Origin: Symbiodinium microadriaticum
Lineage: Eukaryota; Sar; Dinophyceae; Suessiales; Symbiodiniaceae
NCBI GenBank assembly: GCA_001939145.1
Contig: LSRX01000464.1
Span: 409,267-473,266, forward strand
Length of the DNA stretch: 64,000 nt
Direction: 5' to 3'
Below, in pieces: positions 56,297 through 64,000 of the stretch. The translations under genes and the position numbers were made by a program. Below the pieces are notes generated by a model. That model was not told the origin of the DNA. It made no database searches and saw only the letters and a program-made list of their open reading frames with translations. How positions within the stretch are numbered: position 1 is the first letter of the stretch; every line of letters starts with the position of its first letter.

Positions 56297-56324
56297 CGAG
56301 AGAGAGAGAGAGAGAGAGAGAGAG
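56297..56324. repeat. (GA)n microsatellite
   Basis: Pure GA tract. Others lie at 29639-29690 (CT-rich), 29787-29841, 33297-33315, 57268-57281, 57446-57477, 57687-57751, 58670-58763, 60358-60385 and 62497-62527. Density is highest right of 56 kb. Confidence 0.95.
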
Positions 56325-56689
56325 TAAGGCGGAAGAAGAGCGTAGGAGAGCTCTCAAGATTGGGGGACTCGTTGTGAAGCTCCCGCAGCCTCGTGAAGGG
56401 AGAGCTGCACGGGGCTCACTTGCCACTAAAGTCCAGCGTATATCGTGCACTATGACATCAAGCTCCTCGACTATGCCCTCAAGCTCCTCGACCGGAGCAC
56501 CCCCAGAGCCGCTACGAGCCAAGTTAAAACGAATGGCAACAGTGCTGGACGCGGGGGGACCAACGTCACTGCAGAAAGGTCACCGAGGCACGCACGGGAA
56601 GAAAGGAGAACGCCCACCCCTGCGACGCCGACGACACCTGAGTGCCATATAAGCAGTGAGTGTGGCCAACCTGGTAGACTGTGCCTCTC

Positions 56690-57140
56690 CTTCATCCCGG
56701 GGGATTTGGTGAGTCTTCTGGATGTTTCTGTCAGTGCTTTGCTTCAATCCGGGGTGAATAGGGACTGTGACTCTTAATTGCTTCAGGGGGATGCCTCAAA
56801 TACTGGGGGAACCACCATGCAGTAGTGCTCGCCAAAATCCGGGGAGCCAACAGCCTTTCATTCAGCTTGCCCTTGCCTGGTTTGTCTTCTGCAGGGGATG
56901 CCCAAACATTGGGGAGCCCCAACTACAGTAATCCACCCTTGTTCTACAGCTTCAAGGACCGGTTTTGAGAGGGAACGCCAGACCCAGTATTTGCGTTGTA
57001 GTCTGCGCGGTGCTGGGGGACGTGACCGATTTATGCACTGCATGAAGTTGTCGTCATGTTGATACTGTAATCTTTGTCCTGGTCGTCTCAGCTTCATGCC
57101 AAACTTGCTTCGGGGGATTCCTCAAAACGGGGAACCTCCC
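56690..57140 (+). repeat. Degenerate ~109-bp-spaced repeat with GGGGATGCC-CAAA-TGGGGA core
   Basis: Cores at about 56786 (GGGATGCCTCAAATACTGGG), 56894 (GGGATGCCCAAACATTGGGG) and 57112 (GGGATTCCTCAAAACGGGG) are 108 and 218 bp apart, with a weak intermediate near 57010. Preceding TTGCTTC/TTCTGCA is also shared. Spacer sequences are diverged. Confidence 0.5.
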
Positions 57141-57685
57141 TCTGACCCAGTCGCAGAGGGCGACAATAGACTCGCTCCTTTGCGGGACCGAGAACGTGGC
57201 TGCGCGCACCGCTTGGGGAGGGGGGGTCACGACTCTCACTCCTCTAAGCCAGTCGCAAGCAAGCACAAGAGAGAGAGAGAGTCGACTCCATAACACAATG
57301 GGTGGTAGGGCGGGCCAAAGGCCTGAGGGTCGACCCCTATGCCCTGCAGAAAGAAAGAAAGAAAGAGAGAGTCGACTGCAAGAACACTGGACAGAGGCGT
57401 AGCGCGTGTGCGCGGGGGTAGTGGGGGCAACCCCACACCCCAAACGCCGTGCAAGAGAGAGAGAGAGAGAGAGAGATGTGACAATAATTCAGGCGTCCAC
57501 AAGATACTTTCAAGTTTGAGTATCGGGCGAAATTTGTTGTCATGTCTTACATTACAAAATACAAAATACAAAAATATCGAAACAATATCCGACACTCGAA
57601 CAACATTCTCACACCCCCGAAAGCCCCATAACGTATGGGGGGCCAATAGGCCGGGGGGTCTGACACGCCCCCTATGCCCTGGAGA

Positions 57686-57726
<41 letters not shown>

Positions 57727-57751
57727 GGAGAGAGAGAGAGAGAGAGAGAGA

Positions 57752-58669
57752 NNNNNNNNNNNNNNNNNNNNNNNNNNNNNNNNNNNNNNNNNNNNNNNNN
57801 NNNNNNNNNNNNNNNNNNNNNNNNNNNNNNNNNNNNNNNNNNNNNNNNNNNNNNNNNNNNNNNNNNNNNNNNNNNNNNNNNNNNNNNNNNNNNNNNNNNN
57901 NNNNNNNNNNNNNNNNNNNNNNNNNNNNNNNNNNNNNNNNNNNNNNNNNNNNNNNNNNNNNNNNNNNNNNNNNNNNNNNNNNNNNNNNNNNNNNNNNNNN
58001 NNNNNNNNNNNNNNNNNNNNNNNNNNNNNNNNNNNNNNNNNNNNNNNNNNNNNNNNNNNNNNNNNNNNNNNNNNNNNNNNNNNNNNNNNNNNNNNNNNNN
58101 NNNNNNNNNNNNNNNNNNNNNNNNNNNNNNNNNNNNNNNNNNNNNNNNNNNNNNNNNNNNNNNNNNNNNNNNNNNNNNNNNNNNNNNNNNNNNNNNNNNN
58201 NNNNNNNNNNNNNNNNNNNNNNNNNNNNNNNNNNNNNNNNNNNNNNNNNNNNNNNNNNNNNNNNNNNNNNNNNNNNNNNNNNNNNNNNNNNNNNNNNNNN
58301 NNNNNNNNNNNNNNNNNNNNNNNNNNNNNNNNNNNNNNNNNNNNNNNNNNNNNNNNNNNNNNNNNNNNNNNNNNNNNNNNNNNNNNNNNNNNNNNNNNNN
58401 NNNNNNNNNNNNNNNNNNNNNNNNNNNNNNNNNNNNNNNNNNNNNNNNNNNNNNNNNNNNNNNNNNNNNNNNNNNNNNNNNNNNNNNNNNNNNNNNNNNN
58501 NNNNNNNNNNNNNNNNNNNNNNNNNNNNNNNNNNNNNNNNNNNNNNNNNNNNNNNNNNNNNNNNNNNNNNNNNNNNNNNNNNNNNNNNNNNNNNNNNNNN
58601 NNNNNNNNNNNNNNNNNNNNNNNNNNNNNNNNNNNNNNNNNNNNNNNNNNNNNNNNNNNNNNNNNNNNN
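57752..58669. other. Assembly gap (N run, 918 bp) inside (GA)n
   Basis: Bounded on both sides by (GA)n tracts (57687-57751 and 58670-58763), so it is most likely an unresolved microsatellite. Long frames spanning it are artefacts. Confidence 1.
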
Positions 58670-58744
<75 letters not shown>

Positions 58745-58774
58745 CAGAGAGAGAGAGAGAGAGCGAGCGAGCGA

Positions 58775-59549
58775 GCTGCTGGAACTCGTACAAGCAGGCA
58801 TGGCGCTTCTTACCAGGGGGAGACACAGCTACAATTGGCAAGTTACCCACTGGGCCACGGACGCGGCAGAAGAAGCACTGGCGCTATTAACGGTGGCTAC
58901 GGCGACGGACCATGCGGGAGAACTTCAACGTGCTCAACCAGACGTGGGGGACACACTACCCAGGCTACGCAACCTCTTGGATGAAGCAGCGACAGGAGTG
59001 GGGGTCTTAGTGGGGATATATCCACATCGGGGAGAAGCTGAGCAAGTACACCCAGCAGACGTTATAGCTCAGCAAGAGGACCAGCACCAACAAGCTCAAC
59101 ATCCTCGCCAAGATCCGCCAGATGCCCTACACATCTACAAGGCGCAATGCTATCTACGCCAGCTCATTCCCTTCCTCGACGGGGACATGCGGAAGTTGGG
59201 AGACAACGCGCTCGCACATCTGGGGGACTGGATCCGGTCCCACTGGGGAGAGTCAGTCCAACTCCTCAGCAGTGACGAAGAAAACACCCAACCAGAACAA
59301 GGCCGTCCTGCACAACCAACGGCCAACGAAGACCAGGGGGGCCAAAGCCTCGGGGGGACCCCCTATGCAGACGAGGGGGCAGAAGAGACACTCATGGACT
59401 TGACGAGCGGGGCGGCCAGTTCGACGGCTCCCTTTACACGATCAGCCGCACCGAGACCTGAGGGGGACCACAACACAGGTCCAAGTGAGTCCAGGGACCG
59501 TAGGAGACGCGCCTTCACAAGCCCAAGCTCGCTCGACAATGATGACTGA
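58775..59549 (+). CDS. ORF of unknown function, probable retroelement ORF1-type protein
   Basis: About 258 codons open after the (GA)n tract; the start is unclear (the first good Met is near 58800, MALLTRGRHS). It has a helical part with WATDAAEEALALL and YLRQLIPFLDGDMRKLGDNA, then an acidic, Ser/Thr/Pro-rich tail ending RDRRRRAFTSPSSLDNDD. There is no recognised domain. Codon context contains many GGGGGA runs like the neighbouring ORFs and the LINE fragment at 62.8-64 kb, suggesting a common origin. Confidence 0.35.
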
Positions 59550-60320
59550 TAGTATCTGGTTCTGGGACTAGTCAGCTTGTCTATGTCCACCCTCTACTGG
59601 GGGCTTCATGTTTACATGTCAGGGAGTGAGGGTGAGGAACGCAGCTTACGGCATCTCGCTCCCGAAGTTGTTATGTTTTCATCATGAGTTGGTGTCTCAG
59701 TTGGATGTGTGGCACCCCCCTTGAAGGGGGGATGAGAAGCCATAGCTGGGAGTAGAAGTTCGCAAAACCGCAAGGGGACCGTGCCCCATGAATAAGGCAG
59801 GGGGCCAACTAGGCACTGTGGGGTTGAAGCAGTCGCTGTTGTCGTCCTGTTGTGTACGCTGTGTGCTGCCCTGCCGACTGAGTCAACAAACACGGAATAG
59901 TATCAAATCCTCTCAGAGAGTAGAGGCTTCGGGGGTGGGAAGGTGACAGGTAGTGCTGCTGCAAGGTTCTGTTCGGGATCAGGTGGGGAGGCAGGTAGGT
60001 TGGGTTAACCCGGTAGAGTCCATGTCCGTGGGGGAGCCAGGAAATTAAATTAACTGCAAACAGGCTTGATGTCTGGTGTTCCCACTGTTTTCTCGTGGAC
60101 TGGCACACCCCACACCCCCTTACAAAGTGGAGCTTTGTTGGGGGATCTTCGTAGAAGGCAGTGTGGAGGACCCAGGAAAGTCTTAGCAGGGGTGTTTGTT
60201 GGGGGAGGGTTGACTGTGCTTGACTGGAGGGAACACACTCGCAACACCCCAAAACGGGGTCGCAGAAGACACAGTCGCGGACCGTGGAGGGGTTGGCCTT
60301 CGGGCCGGGGGTCTTGACCC

Positions 60321-60388
<68 letters not shown>

Positions 60389-60618
60389 TTGGCTCAAGTC
60401 GACCCCCTTGGGGGGGCGCCTAAGGCCGGCCCTCTGAGTTAGCTGGCTGTCCCCAGCTTTCTCATTGGGTGGACGTGCCCTGGGCGGGGGAAGGCTTGAG
60501 CCAACCGCTGTCGCTGTTCGGTTCCAGTGGCCCAAACCGGGGGATAGTTCGTGAGCCATCGTCCTCAAGGGCAAGTCCGTGATAACTTTGACTCTGAGCG
60601 GGACATAGGCACTGCAAG
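59550..60618. other. Intergenic with (CAAG)n, (GA)n and SL-like motif
   Basis: (CAAG)n at 60320-60352 runs into (GA)n at 60358-60385, then ATTTTGGCTCAAG. No ORF with a domain is seen. Minus frames here are Leu/Ser-rich by repeat. Confidence 0.6.
60386..60398 (+). other. Spliced-leader-like 13-mer
   Basis: ATTTTGGCTCAAG equals the 3' 13 bases of the conserved dinoflagellate spliced leader. The reverse complement of its last ten bases (CTTGAGCCAA) lies at 60495-60504, so it might instead be one arm of an inverted repeat. No donor GT follows directly (TCGA), so it is not an SL RNA gene. Confidence 0.4.
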
Positions 60619-61674
60619 TTGGACATCGACCGCGACATAGTGACGATCACGATGGGGGACTGCAAGCTATGTAAGCTTGCATCAGGAGTGTGCACGGTCA
60701 GGATGCGGAAAATACACGACCGCACCGTCCCAGCATGTAGACTATACGAGGTGACTTCAGCAGCCACAGCCTCGCCGAAAGCCCGGAGTAGAAGTCCACC
60801 GCGAGAACAACGGGGAAGCCTTCCTGCGAGTACTGCCCAGACGAGTCGGGGGGGAAGCAGCTCGACCTCAGCCAGACCACTGAGCGAGCTAACAGGCTTC
60901 TGCACCCGCAAAGGAGTGGTGCTCCTCTATGATCCCGATCCACTGGATGCCTGCATCGGCAAGGTGATGGAGAAAACCAAGGAGGGGAAGTATGTGGACA
61001 CAGAGACCGGCAAGGCCCTTTCCAAACAGGAGGGGAAGAAATACGTGGCTTACTTCCAGCGCCATGAAAGCCGCAATGAAGTGGCGCGTCAAGCTGACAA
61101 GTTATTCCATATCGTTGACAAGTACCTCCCTTTACAGGCGGACGAAACTCGGGCCTTTGTGGCTCGTTTCCCTGAAAGAGTTCACACTTTACTGCCAAAG
61201 GTGAGGAAAATTCGCAACAAGCTCCGACAAGACGGGGGAACAGACCCAGCAACGGGGGAGTTCACCTCGCAGGGGGACAGCTCTGGACATGGCTCTGGAG
61301 ATGCCCTTTTGCAGCTGACTGCGGAGACCGCCCACACCGTGACAAAGCATGTGACAACAGAGAGCAGGCTTCGTGAAGGGGACACAGACCCCACTACTCT
61401 GGACGCACCCTCGCGGGGGGACAGCTCAAAGCCAAGTGCAGCACTTCAAGGCGAACTACCACAGCCAGCAGAGAGAGCAGACCACAACGAAGCCCATTGT
61501 GCGAGAATGGTGCGCAGGGGGAGCTCGCCTCCAGATGAAGACACCCCACCAGACTGGGGGGATGACAACCAAACAGACGACGACACAACCCACGACAGCT
61601 GGCCGTGGGGGGAATCTGGAAGACCCTCCGACCAAGGACACAGTGAAGGCATTTTTGGGGCAAAAGCCCAATGA
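60619..61674 (+). CDS. ORF of unknown function with Cys pair and charged core
   Basis: 351 codons. The first Met in frame is 60619; a second at 60652 (MGDCKLCKL) is equally plausible. An N-terminal CKLCKLASGVC could bind zinc. A Ser/Arg-rich stretch (SPKARSRSPPREQRG) is followed by a well-structured core (about 100-205) with LYDPDPLDACIGKVM, KKYVAYFQRHESRNEVARQA and RFPERVHTLLPKVRKIRNKL. The tail is acidic and repetitive (GDSS, TDPTT). I do not recognise a family. Its position between a possible ORF1 and a LINE fragment, and the same GGGGGA-run signature, suggest it belongs to a mobile element. Confidence 0.4.
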   Translation: MDIDRDIVTITMGDCKLCKLASGVCTVRMRKIHDRTVPACRLYEVTSAATASPKARSRSPPREQRGSLPASTAQTSRGGSSSTSARPLSELTGFCTRKGVVLLYDPDPLDACIGKVMEKTKEGKYVDTETGKALSKQEGKKYVAYFQRHESRNEVARQADKLFHIVDKYLPLQADETRAFVARFPERVHTLLPKVRKIRNKLRQDGGTDPATGEFTSQGDSSGHGSGDALLQLTAETAHTVTKHVTTESRLREGDTDPTTLDAPSRGDSSKPSAALQGELPQPAERADHNEAHCARMVRRGSSPPDEDTPPDWGDDNQTDDDTTHDSWPWGESGRPSDQGHSEGIFGAKAQ

Positions 61675-62495
61675 GCCAGTGGGCGCGCCACGAGGTGGGG
61701 GAGTACGGCTTCTCCCCAACCGCATGTGGCAAGCGGTCCGCGAAGTGCAAAGCCACATGGAACGTTCCCGACGACACCGGGGGAACAGTGACGAAGGAGG
61801 CTTTTCCTCCTAACTGCAGCGGGGGAGATGACCCCTGATGCCAACTCCGAGCATTGCTGCAAAAGTTTCCCGGGGTACGCGCTGACTTCTGAGGGGTGCT
61901 AGGGGGATTTTCCACTTGATCGGACAATCCGTGAGTGCATGTGAGTTCCTTGGTGTGAAGTCTTTAAACAAGCATGTCATCGTGCTTTCTCAGGTAAACC
62001 TCATAACAACCGGCCCGACTTGGCCCGCGAATCCTAGTGTTTTTTTAACACACCTGTACATTTGTTTCCGACTTTGGAGGGGAATTCAAGAGGCAATCCT
62101 AGGCCCAAAATTCGTCCCGATCCAACAGTGATAATACGTAGATCTCGCCAGAAACGGCGGGGGAAGCACGCTTTTGCCTGGGAACCTCTGAACACTCCCT
62201 CAAGCCAGCTTCTTGTTCGCATGGTGTGTCCTTTTCGCTTGTCTCATGTCTCTTGTTTCATGCCACTGCTTGGGGGAGCACTTTGTATACCCGGACGGCA
62301 AGAGAGAGTCAGTTTTGGTCCGAGCCTTAGTTTGTTTGCTTTTATTCAGCCTCATTGCCGAAAGCCGGGGGGAATCTTGTGTACAGCCGAGCCCCATGCA
62401 GCATACCTGTATGGGGGTACAAACAAATCCCGTGAACTGCGGGTGCGCGTTCGCGCGCGGGGAAAGCAGCTGGACCGCTGCTTTCTCCAGTCCCT

Positions 62496-62496
<1 letters not shown>

Positions 62497-62529
<33 letters not shown>

Positions 62530-62544
62530 TCCTGCCATTTTGGC
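62497..62544 (+). repeat. (GA)n followed by GCCATTTTGGC
   Basis: The (GA)n tract at 62497-62527 is followed within seven bases by GCCATTTTGGC (62534-62544), the central 11 bases of the dinoflagellate spliced leader. Its resemblance to the 60.39 kb site may be coincidence. Confidence 0.4.
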
Positions 62545-62849
62545 GGCTGCAAACCCGGCCGTCTTCCGAACTGAGAGAGCCGAGCCATCCTGGACGGGGG
62601 CAAGGGTGCAGGTCTACGCGTCTACTCCTCTGCCGTTCTGCACGGCGACATAGGGGGGGTCGGAGCCCCACGGCAAGATCGCGTTGTCCCTTCGGGAGAA
62701 TTACATACCTCTGCGACCTGGGGGTCGGCGAACCTATCCGATCCGAACACCCTGGGGGACCTGGCTCCGTAGCTCTTCGCTGGGAGGGGGGCGCCATCGC
62801 CTACTTGTTCGTGATAGTGGCAGCAGGGACACCAAGATTGCTGGGAGCC

Positions 62850-64000
62850 ATGGCATCGGGGGCGGCGTCGCTTCCTGACCTTTCGCCCACACCAGTGTAT
62901 GACTCCCCGCCCCCACAACCTGCAGGCCATCACCATGCCGACTTGCTCAACCTCATGTGGGAAAGCCCAGGGGATCCAGTGGGCAGCTCCCCGCCAAAGC
63001 GCACCAGGCAAGCCGAAAGCTCACCCGGGGGAATGACAGACACCACGAACCTCGAGGAGAACGTGACCATGGAGGCCATTGCCCGTACCCTCCAGATGCA
63101 GCTCCAACAAGAACGCCAAGTGCTGACGGGGGAGATCCACAGGGCCATGTCGCAGGTTAACTCTCGAGTAGACGACGTCGAAAAAGCCCTGGGGAATAAG
63201 ATTAGCGACGCAGTGGGGATGCTACAGGAACTGGCAGCTACACAACGTACGACAACAAGGGGACAAGCTGGAGACCGTGGCGACGGAGACGCAGACGCTT
63301 GCCAACCGCATCGTGGACTTGGAAGCTCGCCTGCAGACCAACGGAGTCAGACAGGGGTCTCCGGACAGCCCCGTCGTCTTCAGCGGGGCCATAGGGGAGA
63401 CCCTAGACGAGGTGTTGCAGGAACTCCAGCCAGTACCGAGGCAGGGGGACAACCCCAAGCTGCCGCCGAGCCCGCAGGGGGGGGCAAGCTTCCTCGATGA
63501 CACCTACCTCTGGAGCCATACCCGAAACTGGCTGGTCAAGGCGCTCGCCCTCCTCGAGGAAAAGCTGGGCAAGAAAAACCTGTCCTCAACGCCAAGAAGA
63601 CGCTCGCCATTGCCAACACGGTGGACAAGAAGCCCTTAAACATTGGGGGGAAGGAAGTGCAAATCCAGCAGGGAGAGGCCATCATGCAAGTGCTGGGGTC
63701 ACCCATCTCCTTTGACAACGTACCTGCGGGCATCCTGGGGGGAGCGAGTGAGAGAGCACGAAAGGCTTTCCACGCGAACAAAAGCATCTTATGCAGCAAA
63801 ACATCGATAGATGAAAAGTTGCGGGGGATGCTCATGTTAGTCCGCCCAGCAGCACTGTGGGCATGCGCGACATGGCCGGTTAATGAGTCCCTCCTCAGGG
63901 GAGTCAATACCCTGCAGCTTCAGCTCTTACGCAAGGCCATAGGGGGACAACGAAGACCGGGGGAGGAATGGGTCGAGTGGAATACAAGGACGCTGCGCAT
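62850..64000 (+). pseudogene. LINE-type retrotransposon fragment: coiled-coil ORF1-like part and RT C-terminal half, frameshifted, cut by window edge
   Basis: From ATG 62850: a Pro-rich start, then a coiled coil (QMQLQQERQVLTGEIHRAMS, VDDVEKALGNKISDAVGMLQ). The frame shifts near 63250 and continues ETVATETQTLANRIVDLEAR. Near 63488 it reads directly into FLDDTYLWSHT, the YxDD-type RT motif, followed by LEEKLGKKNL. At about 63582 one base is missing and the next frame gives VLNAKKTLAIAN, then MQVLGSPISF, then WACATWPVNESLLRG, QLQLLRKAIGGQRRPG and EEWVEWNTRTLR up to the edge. This matches the thumb and post-RT region of LINEs, including a WRNWRxRT-like end. RT motifs before the catalytic Asp pair are absent, so the copy is deleted as well as frameshifted. 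Confidence 0.6.

Noticed and set aside
57236-59549. ORFs of 392-736 codons across the second gap
   Set aside because: They join real sequence through Ns and (GA)n Arg/Glu repeats. Only the part after 58775 is listed.
62534-62544. GCCATTTTGGC as a second spliced-leader relic
   Set aside because: Only 11 bases, the flanks differ from the spliced leader on both sides, and the word is nearly self-complementary. Noted as a repeat feature only.

Overview
The window looks like dinoflagellate nuclear DNA, with the genus not resolvable (a Symbiodiniaceae-like lineage would fit). The reasons are small exons whose phases join across introns with GT or GC donors, retroelement and gene families I associate with dinoflagellates, abundant (GA)n and degenerate TTTAGGG-like tracts, and a possible spliced-leader relic. 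Two assembly gaps are present (12661-13640 and 57752-58669). No rRNA, tRNA or CRISPR locus was recognised.

Region by region. 1-18 kb is mostly intergenic or intronic, with microsatellites, a ~60-bp tandem repeat (4.8-5.1 kb) and a set of plus-strand exons at 2.8-5.6 kb that join in phase into an unknown, partly coiled-coil protein. 18.0-24.5 kb and 39.0-41.1 kb are two halves of one DIRS-like (tyrosine-recombinase) retrotransposon: small leader ORFs, Gag, Pol (reverse transcriptase, RNase H and a 2-oxoglutarate/Fe(II) dioxygenase-like domain), then a second large ORF with a cytosine-methyltransferase-like domain fused to a tyrosine recombinase.

The halves are separated by a 14,518-bp insertion (24485-39002). 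It has inverted terminal repeats and is flanked by a GTAC duplication. Removing it with one GTAC copy rejoins the retroelement ORF in frame. The insert carries at least two intron-containing minus-strand genes. Gene B (about 38.2 to 27.96 kb) has motifs of a degenerate SAM/cytosine-methyltransferase fold. Gene A (27.05 to 25.01 kb) is a candidate transposase of an expanded dinoflagellate family. The locus is therefore a nested pair of mobile elements, each with a methyltransferase-like protein, and the host element also carries a putative dioxygenase.

41-52 kb is mainly anonymous sequence with a few candidate exons, TTCGAA-rich degenerate repeats, and a decayed retroelement fragment whose 3' end occurs twice (49.6 and 50.7 kb). 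52.5-54.8 kb holds a 766-codon ORF for a probable GT-A-fold glycosyltransferase-like protein with a Cys-rich module. 56.7-64 kb is marked by (GA)n tracts and runs of G4-6A on the plus strand. It contains two unassigned ORFs and a frameshifted LINE-type element that runs off the right edge.

Exon limits were set by eye from phase and splice dinucleotides. Family assignments rest on motif recognition, not on database searches.
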